64,000 bases of DNA from Hathewaya histolytica (GTDB lineage: Bacteria > Bacillota > Clostridia > Clostridiales > Clostridiaceae), in assembly GCF_901482605.1 (NCBI RefSeq), contig NZ_LR590481.1, positions 1,240,001 through 1,304,000 of the forward strand, given 5' to 3'. Below, piece after piece: positions 25,139-33,820 of the stretch. Each line of letters begins with the position of its first letter. The stretch's first letter is position 1. The notes below the pieces were generated by a model. The model made no database searches, was not told the origin of the DNA, and saw only the letters and a list, made by a program, of their open reading frames with translations. The translations under genes and the position numbers were made by a program.

Positions 25139-26037
25139 ATAGACTAAGTACATCAATAAATAAATTAGACCATAATCAAATACAACTAATAGATCACCTA
25201 GCAGGTGTTAAGGCTACGAATATGACTAAAGAGAGTATCGAAAAACTTGAGTTCATGGTAAATAGAGCAGTAACAGCATTATTAATACAGGTATTTCCAG
25301 AAAAAACATTTAAAGAAATAAAGGAAATAGAAAGTATTTATGGGGATTTAATTTTAGAAGATGCTGAAAAAATAAGAAGATTTAAAGATGAAACGAAGGG
25401 AGATAGTAAAATGGCTAAGAAAATGATGGAGAAATATGAAGCAGAGGTAAGGAAAGAGGTAATAAAACTTTTAGATAAGAAATTAACTCAAAAGGAAGCT
25501 ATAGAAGAACTAGCAATAAAGTTTCCTAAACTAAGTAAAGCAATGGTTACAAATGAATATAAGAAAATTAAAGTTGAACTTAAAAAAGAAGAAGAAACCA
25601 AACCAATTAAAAAAGATAAAGAATTAGAAAATGCAGTAGAGTATATCTTCTCAGAAGAAGGACAAGCGCTATATAAAGAAAAACCAACTGTTGCAAAAAG
25701 TGAAACAACTGGCCATGTTGACCAAGTGGGAGAAGTGGTAGAAGAATCAGTTGTAAAGAAAGACTTGAAAACCGATCATATTGCTGACACTAGCAAAATG
25801 GTAGCAACTAGTTTAGAAGATTTTAAAGAGGAGGGACATAAAATAAAAGGATTAAAAGTTTTAGAAGAAAAGATTATAAGGACCATAAAAGTTAGAGGAG
25901 AAAATGGAGAGTATGAAGCTGAAACAGGAAAGGGAGTAGTTTTAAGTAGAGGAGACAATTCACTATACTTTGAAAATGAAGAACAATTAAATGAGTTTGT
26001 TTCAGAATTTAAAGAAGTGTTTAAGATGGTTGAATAA
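25099..26037 (+). CDS. Charged phage protein, HTH-like segment in the middle
   Basis: 312 residues from a GTG overlapping the nuclease gene. Highly charged and helical. Residues about 115-155 (EVIKLLDKKLTQKEAIEELAIKFPKLSKAMVTNEYKKIK) could be an HTH unit. The C-terminal about 60 residues are predicted beta (TIKVRGENGEYEAETGKGVVL). No family recognised. Confidence 0.65.
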   Translation: MGRAERRRNKREIDRLSTSINKLDHNQIQLIDHLAGVKATNMTKESIEKLEFMVNRAVTALLIQVFPEKTFKEIKEIESIYGDLILEDAEKIRRFKDETKGDSKMAKKMMEKYEAEVRKEVIKLLDKKLTQKEAIEELAIKFPKLSKAMVTNEYKKIKVELKKEEETKPIKKDKELENAVEYIFSEEGQALYKEKPTVAKSETTGHVDQVGEVVEESVVKKDLKTDHIADTSKMVATSLEDFKEEGHKIKGLKVLEEKIIRTIKVRGENGEYEAETGKGVVLSRGDNSLYFENEEQLNEFVSEFKEVFKMVE

Positions 26038-26038
26038 A

Positions 26039-26377
26039 ATGGCATTAGTAATAGAAAAAAAGAAAACGGACTTTGATAGTCTGTTTTCAGAAGATATTAA
26101 CCAGTATTATGATATAGCAAATTCATTTATTAATTTAAACACAGAAGACTACTTAACAGCTTTTGAAATAAGTAAGAAAGCATGGGTACTAAGTGATAGG
26201 TGGGCTAATATAGCAGCTAATGCTGGGAAGTTAGCTTTAAAAGAAAAATTTAATAAAACAGATTTAAAAGATTATTGTTATAGGAAATATAGAGGCATGC
26301 AGTATATCCATGAGTTTAGTAGAATGCTTTGGAACAAAGGAGAACAAGGTGGAAGAGAAAAGAGAATAGGAAGCTAA
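26039..26377 (+). CDS. Phage protein of unknown function
   Basis: 112 residues (MALVIEKKKTDFDSLFSED to GREKRIGS). Helical, Tyr- and Trp-containing. Start chosen at the ATG after the previous stop. Family not recognised. Confidence 0.6.
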   Translation: MALVIEKKKTDFDSLFSEDINQYYDIANSFINLNTEDYLTAFEISKKAWVLSDRWANIAANAGKLALKEKFNKTDLKDYCYRKYRGMQYIHEFSRMLWNKGEQGGREKRIGS

Positions 26378-26412
26378 GATAAGAATTTAAAATTGGTTAG
26401 GAGTTGTTTTTT

Positions 26413-26649
26413 ATGAGAAATACACTTGGAGATCTAAATAATCATTTGTTTGCACAGTTAGAAAGATTAGGTGATGAAGAATTAAAAGGCGAAAAACTTT
26501 CAGAGGAAATCAATAGAGCTAAAGCAATAACATCTGTTGCTCAACAAGTAATATCAAATGGTTCTCTAGTTATTGAAGTAGCTAAAGTATTTGATAACAG
26601 TGATAAATTTAATGCTGATCTTAAGAAACCTAAGATGTTGGAGGGTTAA
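26413..26649 (+). CDS. Small helical phage protein
   Basis: 78 residues from the ATG with AGGAG upstream (MRNTLGDLNNHLFAQLERL). Helical throughout. Similar small proteins are common in clostridial phages; no function is known. Confidence 0.6.
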   Translation: MRNTLGDLNNHLFAQLERLGDEELKGEKLSEEINRAKAITSVAQQVISNGSLVIEVAKVFDNSDKFNADLKKPKMLEG

Positions 26650-26654
26650 TAAAT

Positions 26655-27265
26655 ATGGTAGGAAGGCCAACTGAAAGTAAAAATAAAGTTCTTCATATAT
26701 GGAGCAAAGAAGAAAAAGGATATCTTAAAAAAATAACACCAGGACATCATTACAAAGAAATTCAAAAGTTAATGAATGAAAAATTTAATTTAAGTCTTAC
26801 TTTAAATCAAATAAAGGGTGCTATAGGTAGGTATAAATTAAATACTGGATTTAATGGGCAATTTAAAAGTGGACATATACCATTTAATAAGGGATTAAAA
26901 GGATTAACTCTGGGGGGGAAAAAACACAATTTAAAAAGGGTAATAAACCTCATAATTATTTACCTGTAGGCACAGAAAAGATTAAACATGATGGATATGT
27001 ATGGGTAAAGATTCAGGATTCAAAGAAGTGGAAACAAAAGCATGTTTTAATATGGGAAAAGTACAATGGACCTAAACCAAAGGGGAGTGTAATTATCTTT
27101 GGTGATGGGGATAGATATAACTTTGATATTGATAATTTGATTTTAGTAACAAGGAAACAATTATTAATGTTAAATAGGAATGACTTAATACAAAAAGATG
27201 CTGACTTAACAAGGACTGCAGTAATCATAGCAGATATATATCAAAAGATAAATGAGAAAAGTTAA
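26655..27265 (+). pseudogene. HNH endonuclease gene, frameshifted
   Basis: The first frame encodes MVGRPTESKNKVLHIWSKEEKGYLKKITPGHHYKEIQKLM... up to about 26915, then goes out of frame at a G7-A6 homopolymer run (ctgggggggaaaaaac). In the other frame the protein continues TQFKKGNKPHNYLPVGTEKI...YVWVKI...WKQKHVLIWEKYNGPKPKG to 27265. This is the layout of phage HNH homing-type nucleases (HVLIWEKYNG with H...N). One extra base in the run would explain it; a sequencing error is possible. Confidence 0.8.
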
Positions 27266-27277
27266 GGAGGTTTAATT

Positions 27278-27742
27278 ATGAGAGAGATTAAGTTTAAAGC
27301 ATGGGATAAGAAAAATAAAACAATGGCATATAGTGATGATGGCAACCAAGGATACGGATGGTTTACTGATAACAGTGGATGTATGCTTTGTGTAAGAATC
27401 GAAGAAAGAAGAGATATAAAACTTAACAATATAATGCAATATACAGGCCTTAAAGATAAGAATGGAAAAGAAATTTATGAGGGGGATATCATTAAATTTC
27501 TATGGGAAGAAGATAGTTGCTGGGGAGAAGCAGGGGAATATAAAGGATATATAGCATTTAATCAAGGTGTATTTGAAATAGTGTATATAGGGAGAGACAA
27601 AATAAGAAAATATCCAGGTGGTGGTTGGTCAGAAAATAATACGGAAGATGATATTAAATCTTTCTTAGTATGGACTGGGGAAGAAAATATTGAAGTTATA
27701 GGTAATATCTCTGAAAATCCGGAATTATGTAGTAAAGAATAA
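27278..27742 (+). CDS. YopX family protein
   Basis: 154 residues. YopX signature: MREIKFKAWDKKNKTM, NNIMQYTGLKDKNGKEIYEGDIIK, and the C-terminal EVIGNISENPEL. YopX is a common phage protein of unknown function. AAGGAGG precedes the ATG. Confidence 0.9.
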   Translation: MREIKFKAWDKKNKTMAYSDDGNQGYGWFTDNSGCMLCVRIEERRDIKLNNIMQYTGLKDKNGKEIYEGDIIKFLWEEDSCWGEAGEYKGYIAFNQGVFEIVYIGRDKIRKYPGGGWSENNTEDDIKSFLVWTGEENIEVIGNISENPELCSKE

Positions 27743-27755
27743 GGAGAGAATCAAG

Positions 27756-27935
27756 TTGAAGGTTAAAGTAAAATGTGATGAATGTAAAACTATATATAAA
27801 ATCGATGCAGAGTCTTTGAAAGAAGCAAAAAGTTTTAAAAAAGCAACAAGTTGTACATGCATGAAATGTATGAGCTTAAGTGGCGTTGATCTAGTAAAAA
27901 TACATGGCAATACAGTAATGTTAGTTTGGAACTAA
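27756..27935 (+). CDS. Small zinc-binding protein
   Basis: 59 residues from a TTG with AAGGAG upstream. CDECKTIYKI and CTCMKCMSL form a Cys4-type site. Function unknown. Confidence 0.6.
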   Translation: MKVKVKCDECKTIYKIDAESLKEAKSFKKATSCTCMKCMSLSGVDLVKIHGNTVMLVWN

Positions 27936-27952
27936 TATAAAGGAGAAAAAGT

Positions 27953-28354
27953 ATGAAATCGAATAAAAGGATTTTTAAAACAATAGACGGTTTAGAATTG
28001 CTTGTTATAAACAGAAAATCGGCTGTGATTTTTGAAATAAGGAATAATCATGAGGAAAATAACTTTGATTTTCACCTAAGATTTAATTCTGATACGTTTA
28101 AATATTTATTTGAGTATCTTGAAGAAGTTTCAAACAAATCTTGGAGCAATATAAATCCAAAAGAAGCTGATAGTCTTGGTGCTGATTATGAGGAGTATTA
28201 TGATAGGCAATTTGACAATAATGGATATTTATCAATCAGAAAAAATCAGTTACAAATAGAAAGACCAGTGTTAGAAAGTAATAAACTATATCAATTCAAT
28301 AAGCGGAAAATGGAATCATTTTTATATGATTTTAGAAAGGTGTTAATGTTTTAA
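27953..28354 (+). CDS. Phage protein of unknown function
   Basis: 133 residues (MKSNKRIFKTIDGLELLVINRKSAVIFEIRNN...). Mixed alpha/beta with many Asn and Tyr. AAAGGAG upstream. Last gene before the accessory island. Confidence 0.6.
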   Translation: MKSNKRIFKTIDGLELLVINRKSAVIFEIRNNHEENNFDFHLRFNSDTFKYLFEYLEEVSNKSWSNINPKEADSLGADYEEYYDRQFDNNGYLSIRKNQLQIERPVLESNKLYQFNKRKMESFLYDFRKVLMF

Positions 28355-28546
28355 TTTGAAAATATTGTGATATAACTATGAAAATTAAAATGTAAATAAT
28401 GTTCTTTGAAAATTGAATAATGCGGTATTAGGGAAATATGTTATAATTTACTTAAGGTAGGTATATAAATAGTAATTTGACGATTTGTTGAACTTATTTT
28501 GTAGAAACTGATGGTAAAATATTATGTATTGCATGGAGGAGCATTT

Positions 28547-29566
28547 ATGGTAGATAAACAAACTCCTATAGAAAAAATTAGGAACTATTATGAAATTTCA
28601 AAATATTTAAATGATACTCAAAAAATAAAACTTAAAGATATGTTAGGAATAACAAATGATGATGAAAGTAGAATTAATGGACTTGAAAATGAAACAGAGT
28701 TTTTAATGATGATATATCTTCTTGGTTGGGCTGAGAAGATTACATCGATAGATGAAAGTGCTTCTCCTTTGACAGGAGCAAAGACATCTGACTTCTTAGT
28801 GGAGACTATTAATGGCAAAAAATTAGCTATTGAGGTTAAATCATCAAAAAAGTATCAAATTAAATTTTCAAAAAAATTAGTATTAGAGAAAAAGAACTTT
28901 TCTGAAAATTATAATTGTGAAGCCTATTTTGCAATTAAATTAGCAGGACATTGGATGTTATTTAGTAATCAGTATATAATTGAACATAATTTTAAAATTT
29001 CTCTGACAAAAGATTTTGTTAACTCTGAGCTTAATGATATTTTAGGAGAGAGAATATTTTTATTTCCAAGAGGGCTAGAAATTCTTTCGATATATTCGAA
29101 GAAAAAAATAGGTATTGGGATACAACATCCTCATTATGGGAATTTAATTAAAATTCAAATTAAAATATTTGGTAAAAAAGTATATACAGTTACAACACAA
29201 AATAAAGAATATTTATTTTTGTCGTATGTGTTAGAAAATGTTCAGGATGTCATGTCAAACCAAGAGCAAGAAATTAAATCATTAGATTCAGATAGAACTT
29301 TAATTCTTGAAAAATTTAATCAAGATTTTTCATTACTAAAATTATCTTGCTTCCTTATGGCACCTATAAAACATATGATAGATAATGACTCAGGTACACC
29401 TTATACATTTGAACTTTTTAAAGAAAAAATGAAGGGAAAGGACAAAACTTTTATTAATAGAAATCTTGTACTTAACTCATTAGATTTACTTGATAAAGAA
29501 GGTTATCCAATAACTATGTTTTTAAATAAAGAAGGTTATAGACTTGGCGATTTAAAAATTAAATAG
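28547..29566 (+). CDS. PD-(D/E)XK nuclease-like protein, possible defence gene
   Basis: 339 residues from the ATG with GGAGGA upstream. Residues about 45-105 have a nuclease-like site: ENETEFLMMIYLLGW, TSDFLVETINGKKLAIEVKSS (D and ExK). The rest is alpha/beta with no recognised domain. It lies in an accessory gap of the early-to-late boundary, next to a SEC-C gene. A restriction-type or abortive role is inferred from fold and location. Confidence 0.65.
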   Translation: MVDKQTPIEKIRNYYEISKYLNDTQKIKLKDMLGITNDDESRINGLENETEFLMMIYLLGWAEKITSIDESASPLTGAKTSDFLVETINGKKLAIEVKSSKKYQIKFSKKLVLEKKNFSENYNCEAYFAIKLAGHWMLFSNQYIIEHNFKISLTKDFVNSELNDILGERIFLFPRGLEILSIYSKKKIGIGIQHPHYGNLIKIQIKIFGKKVYTVTTQNKEYLFLSYVLENVQDVMSNQEQEIKSLDSDRTLILEKFNQDFSLLKLSCFLMAPIKHMIDNDSGTPYTFELFKEKMKGKDKTFINRNLVLNSLDLLDKEGYPITMFLNKEGYRLGDLKIK

Positions 29567-29736
29567 ATGTAATGAAAAGATAATGATTGTATATGTAAAT
29601 CACAAAGAATGATTATGTAAAAAACAAATTCCAATTTAAGGTTGATTATTATAAAAAATAATTTAATTATTAGGACAAGTTCATATTACATTGATTGGTA
29701 TTAAATTATAAATGTGGATTTTAAAGGAGTGATATT

Positions 29737-31401
29737 GTGAATTTGGTTGTAGAATACTGTAAAGATAATTTTTACTCTCAATTTGATTCAGATAAGCTAT
29801 TGGATCAAATTAATAAAAACATAAATCCATTTATTACTGAAATAAGTCATGAAATGCTCTATCTTTTAGATAAGATAGTGACAACAGATCCTTGTTCGTA
29901 TTGGAACACATCTGTTTGTGGGCAAGTATATGAATTACTGGAAGACTTATATAATAATCATAATGACACTTTAGAAATTGATGAAACAATTTTTGAGTAT
30001 TTCTTAATGGGTTATAATTCATACTCACAGCTTTCTGAAATAATATTAGATTTGCGTAACTTTAATATATCTCAAGAAATAAAAACACGACTGTATCGTT
30101 TACCTACCTATACTGCAATTCTTGAAAGTTGTTTATCAAACTTTTTAAGAGTTATTGCTTTTTTGACAGGGAAAGCAATAAATAAAGATTATACCTCTCA
30201 AAATACGCTAGGTAAGTTAGTTGCAGTAATTGAGGCAAATGGATATGAGGAAATTACAAAAAATATTAATGTGAATTTACGAAATGCAATAAATCACGGA
30301 AAAGTAGCAGTAAAGAGGGAGGCAATTGGTGATAAATTATGTTTTTATTATGTTGAAAAACATGTTTCTAAGTGCCTTGAGTTACCTGTATATAAATTTG
30401 ATAATGTAATAGATTCTGCATTTGACACAGCTAGTGGAGTATTGCTAGGATTGTCCCTTTTTATTAATAAGCACGTTGGATTATTAAATATTGATACTGC
30501 AAAAAGAGAGTATCCAGCTTTTTGTTTGCTTGCAATGCAACTTAGTATGCCTGGGATTTGTTGTCGTAGTATTAGCGATACTGGTAGTAATAAACAACTA
30601 AATGTTGATATAGAAATTGAAAATACAGACAGAGGTTATATCGGTCAAATTGCAACGTTAATGGCTATATTGGTTTTTGACCATTACAAAGAATATGAGC
30701 AATACATGTTCTCTTTCAGCAATCCTAGAATGATTACTGGATGGATACGGTATACAAATCAAGAGATTCTTGATATGTATACCAAAGAAAAGAATTTTGA
30801 TGTTGTATTAAAAAGTGTGATTGATAGAAATGATTTCATTATTTTTGAACCTTCAACTGAAGCTGTAGATTTAAATGAAGTAAAATATTTTTGTTTTCCA
30901 AACTATACAAGTGACAAATATAAAATTAATAATATACAAGATGTCAGTACAGAGACTCGAAAGCGGTTAAAAGCCCATTTATTTATCGGAGATATTGAAA
31001 ATAAGCAAGAAATTCTTAAGGTTGTTACTAATGCAATCGATTGGTTAAAGGATATCAAGAATCCACCATCACCAAAGATGCAACAAAAGCACGGGTTAAT
31101 GGAAGCAGATGATTTATATATTAATGTTTATAAAAAAGATTATAGAAGAAATAAGGATTTATTTCCTAGTAATGAGAATTTTGTTTGCTTTGTAGATTAT
31201 AATTTAACAGGAGAAACTACACTTAAAAATGGAGGAATACCAGAAAGTATTTGGAGGAAGTTTTATCATGAAATAATAGGTAATATTAAATTTGCGTGGC
31301 GAGAAGGGTGTTATTTTAAAAGACATGCTAAAAAAGTTGGTCGTAATGATCTTTGTCCCTGTGGAAGTAGTAAAAAGTACAAAAGATGTTGTGGAAAGTG
31401 A
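29737..31401 (+). CDS. Large protein with C-terminal SEC-C zinc motif
   Basis: 554 residues from a GTG with AAAGGAG upstream. The end, VGRNDLCPCGSSKKYKRCCGK, is a textbook SEC-C zinc motif. The first 500 residues are not recognised. The gene uses many CGA, CGT and CGG arginine codons (for example near 30052, 30089, 30571, 30957 and 31338), unlike the AGA-rich phage genes around it, so it came from another source. SEC-C ends are frequent in defence-associated proteins, but no function can be assigned. Confidence 0.75.
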   Translation: MNLVVEYCKDNFYSQFDSDKLLDQINKNINPFITEISHEMLYLLDKIVTTDPCSYWNTSVCGQVYELLEDLYNNHNDTLEIDETIFEYFLMGYNSYSQLSEIILDLRNFNISQEIKTRLYRLPTYTAILESCLSNFLRVIAFLTGKAINKDYTSQNTLGKLVAVIEANGYEEITKNINVNLRNAINHGKVAVKREAIGDKLCFYYVEKHVSKCLELPVYKFDNVIDSAFDTASGVLLGLSLFINKHVGLLNIDTAKREYPAFCLLAMQLSMPGICCRSISDTGSNKQLNVDIEIENTDRGYIGQIATLMAILVFDHYKEYEQYMFSFSNPRMITGWIRYTNQEILDMYTKEKNFDVVLKSVIDRNDFIIFEPSTEAVDLNEVKYFCFPNYTSDKYKINNIQDVSTETRKRLKAHLFIGDIENKQEILKVVTNAIDWLKDIKNPPSPKMQQKHGLMEADDLYINVYKKDYRRNKDLFPSNENFVCFVDYNLTGETTLKNGGIPESIWRKFYHEIIGNIKFAWREGCYFKRHAKKVGRNDLCPCGSSKKYKRCCGK

Positions 31402-31480
31402 TTTTTATAGATCTTATTATACTGAGTTTTGAGTATTCAGGTTTATATTAAGGAGAATTATAAAAATAAACATCATATTA

Positions 31481-31519
31481 AAGTATCGCATTATTCACAA
31501 ATGAATATGCGGTATTTTT
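31481..31519 (+). terminator. Terminator of the accessory island
   Basis: TATCGCATTATTC and GAATATGCGGTAT pair with some G-U pairs and end in a T run. The right arm resembles GAATAATGCGGTATT at 28415-28429, the left edge of the island. Confidence 0.7.
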
Positions 31520-31548
31520 TTATTTAATAATTAAAAGTAGGTGATTAA

Positions 31549-32085
31549 ATGGAAGATAGAGAGTTATTTAGAAAAACAGAAAAGAGATTATACGATCATT
31601 TTAATAGGGAAGATATCATAAAGAAAAAAGAAGAGTTAATAGCCTTATATAGCACACAGTTAAAAGAGTTGGAATCTGACATTAAAAATAATAATGTAAG
31701 ACTAGATACAGGTTTAAAATCTATAAATTATGATGAAAAGGTTCAAACGTCAACAATTGGTACAAGCTTTATGGAACAGGAACTTATAAAAGGAATAACA
31801 AGACTAGAAAAAGAATGGAGTTTTAAGCAAAATAAAATAGAACAATTAAAAAAAGAAATTAGAGATATAAATGAATTAGCTATAACTATAGAAAGTAATA
31901 TAAATATGCTAAATGATGAGGATAAAAGATTTATAGAATTAAAATATAAAAGAAGTTTAGAGGTACAGGTAATAGCAATTAAACTAAATATGTCATCAGC
32001 TACAGCTTTCAGGTTAAGAAAGAAATTGGTTTATGATATAGCAAATTGGTTTAGATTTATTGATAGTGAGTTGATAGTGAGTTGA
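31549..32085 (+). CDS. ArpU/sigma-like late transcription regulator
   Basis: 178 residues. Long coiled N-terminal part, then a sigma-70 region 4-like HTH (LNDEDKRFIELKYKRSLEVQVIAIKLNMSSATAFRLRKKLV). This architecture and location just before the packaging genes fit the ArpU/RinA class that turns on phage late genes. Its last codons contain a 10-bp tandem repeat. Confidence 0.75.
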   Translation: MEDRELFRKTEKRLYDHFNREDIIKKKEELIALYSTQLKELESDIKNNNVRLDTGLKSINYDEKVQTSTIGTSFMEQELIKGITRLEKEWSFKQNKIEQLKKEIRDINELAITIESNINMLNDEDKRFIELKYKRSLEVQVIAIKLNMSSATAFRLRKKLVYDIANWFRFIDSELIVS

Positions 32086-32097
32086 TAACAAAAGGAA

Positions 32098-32325
32098 TTT
32101 CAGTGTGTTATTATAGTATTATAGACCAATATAAATTAGTCAAATCCTCCCATGGCTCGTTTAGGCGGACGAATAGTAATGACGATACTTATATTCTGTA
32201 GGTGGTATAAGTGGAGTGAAACAATGTAACTATGGATAAATCCTTACCTACAGGTACCAGTATAAAAAAAGCACTTATACAAGGTGAGTGATTCGCTCCT
32301 TACTGAATGTATAGGTGCTTTTTAC
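32098..32325 (+). ncRNA. Probable structured phage RNA, ~230 nt
   Basis: No ORF. CTGTAGG (about 32196) pairs with CCTACAG (about 32250), and TCGT pairs with ACGA over GGCGG. A long terminator (AAAAAGCAC...GTGCTTTTT enclosing AAGG/CCTT and GAG/CTC) follows at about 32266-32324. A promoter-like TTGATA-18-TGTTAT lies upstream. It sits between the late regulator and the methylase. Family unknown. Confidence 0.5.
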
Positions 32326-32386
32326 TTGGTGGCGGTGTGTAACTTTAACCCAATATAATAAAACATAAACACTAGGAGTGATGTAA

Positions 32387-33142
32387 ATGTTAAAGCCACC
32401 AATACCACGAATGGGTGGGAAATCAAAACTAAGAAAAACAATTATTGAAATGATACCAGAACATACTTGTTATATAGAGCTGTTCTTTGGAGCTGGATGG
32501 GTTTATTTTGGTAAAGAGCCTTCAAAGGTTGAGGTTATTAATGATATAGATAGAGAGTTAATAAACTTGTTTAAAATGATTAAATACCATGCTCCAGAGA
32601 TAGAAAGAATGCTAGAGTATGAGTTTTCAGGTAGAGACATATTTGAGGAATATAAGAATTGCAGCATAGGATATTTAACTGAAATTCAAAGGTCCATTAG
32701 ATTTCTATATTTAATATCCCAGAGTTTTGCTGGGAAAGGAAATCATTATGGCTATGGCACAAACACTAAACCTAGTCCACAAGTTTTCTATACAGGAGTT
32801 TTGGGAGATCTAAAGGAAAGGCTTAGAAATACCTATGTTGAAAACTTGAGCTTTGAAAAAATAATAGAAAAGTATGATAGGGAACATAGCTTTTTCTTTT
32901 GTGATCCACCGTATTTTGAAACAACAGGATATGGGAATGAGTTTGGAGAAAAGGAACATCTGTTATTAAGAGATAAGCTTATAAGTCTAAAAGGTAAGTT
33001 TCTTTTAACGATAAATGACCATTCCCAGGTAAGAGAATGGTATAAAGATTTTAATATAAAAGAAACAGAAGTTAATTATTCAGTATCCAGGGAACAGAAA
33101 GCTAGAGGAAAGTATAAGGAGCTGATTATTACTAACTATTAG
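32387..33142 (+). CDS. Dam-type (D12 class) adenine-N6 DNA methyltransferase
   Basis: 251 residues. SAM motif LFFGAGWVYFG with IPRMGGKSKLRK before it, the VINDIDRELINLFK segment, and catalytic DPPYFET (about residue 170). It would methylate adenines in the phage genome. No cognate nuclease is adjacent, so protection from host restriction is likely. The gene ends in its own terminator. Confidence 0.92.
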   Translation: MLKPPIPRMGGKSKLRKTIIEMIPEHTCYIELFFGAGWVYFGKEPSKVEVINDIDRELINLFKMIKYHAPEIERMLEYEFSGRDIFEEYKNCSIGYLTEIQRSIRFLYLISQSFAGKGNHYGYGTNTKPSPQVFYTGVLGDLKERLRNTYVENLSFEKIIEKYDREHSFFFCDPPYFETTGYGNEFGEKEHLLLRDKLISLKGKFLLTINDHSQVREWYKDFNIKETEVNYSVSREQKARGKYKELIITNY

Positions 33143-33157
33143 AATATATAAAATAGG

Positions 33158-33190
33158 ACCTTCAGGTTTGATTAAACTTGAAGGTTTTTT
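33158..33190 (+). terminator. Terminator after methyltransferase
   Basis: ACCTTCAGGTTT pairs imperfectly with AAACTTGAAGGT, then TTTTT. Confidence 0.8.
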
Positions 33191-33249
33191 CTACATACTT
33201 AGCAAAGGCTAAGAGATTTTTATTCATATACATAAAAGGAGATAGAATA

Positions 33250-33435
33250 ATGAATTATTGGGATAAAGTATTTAAAGCATGCGATATGAATGTTAAGAAA
33301 TCAACTAGAAGAGAAAAGAAGTACTGCAAAGGATTTGAAAAAGGTGAGAATGGATTTTGTAGGCATTATTTAGGGTGCAAGATAGATATAGAAAGTTGTT
33401 ATAATCAATGTTCATATAGAGGTGAAAGAATATGA
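33250..33435 (+). CDS. Cys-rich small protein
   Basis: 61 residues from the ATG with AAAGGAG upstream. Eight cysteines are spread through YCKGFEKGENGFCRHYLGC and CYNQCSYRG. Zinc binding is likely. Overlaps the next gene by 4 bases. Confidence 0.6.
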   Translation: MNYWDKVFKACDMNVKKSTRREKKYCKGFEKGENGFCRHYLGCKIDIESCYNQCSYRGERI

Positions 33436-33614
33436 GAATAGGTGAAATATTAAAAGACCAGCAACCAGAAGTATATAAAAAGTTAAAAAGTGATAAGAAA
33501 GAGAAGAGAGGGAAAGAAAACCTCTCTTTTTCTGATTTGAGGCAACTTATGAAAAAGGATAGCTATTATAGGGGTAAAGGTGGAAGTATAAAACAAAGGA
33601 GTTGGAATAAATGA
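33432..33614 (+). CDS. Basic small protein
   Basis: 60 residues, Lys-rich (LKSDKKEKRGKENLSFSDL). Overlaps its two neighbours by 4 bases each. Not recognised. Confidence 0.55.
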   Translation: MRIGEILKDQQPEVYKKLKSDKKEKRGKENLSFSDLRQLMKKDSYYRGKGGSIKQRSWNK

Positions 33615-33703
33615 AAAGAGTAAGTAGAAACTCAGCAAAGAAACTAAGAAAAGTGGGAAGAAAGATTAAGAAAACTAAGAATGGGTATTACCTAATTGGG
33701 TAA
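33611..33703 (+). CDS. Very basic 30-residue peptide
   Basis: MKRVSRNSAKKLRKVGRKIK and then KTKNGYYLIG. Coupled to the previous gene by ATGA. Thirteen of 30 residues are Lys or Arg; it may bind nucleic acid. Below normal calling length. Confidence 0.5.
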   Translation: MKRVSRNSAKKLRKVGRKIKKTKNGYYLIG

Positions 33704-33758
33704 TATTTAATTTGCGAGAAACAAATAATCCCTTTATGTGGAATTCATAAGAGAAAAA

Positions 33759-33800
33759 GACGAATGATTGTTAAAGGAAAACATCCTAAAGCATGGAATA
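33759..33800 (+). repeat. Cargo leader motif, copy A
   Basis: ACGAATGATTGTTAAAGGAAAAC... with a small hairpin (AAGG/CCT) and a 3' GCATGGAA; lies 21 bases before the DUF4062 ATG. See copies at 34847 and 36236. Confidence 0.6.
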
Positions 33801-33820
33801 GCATATTTGGGGGTGTTTTT

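Noticed and set aside
32098-32325. HEARO, GOLLD or ROOL RNA as the identity of the structured element.
   Set aside because: Too short and lacking the sequence marks of those families that I can recall; left unnamed.
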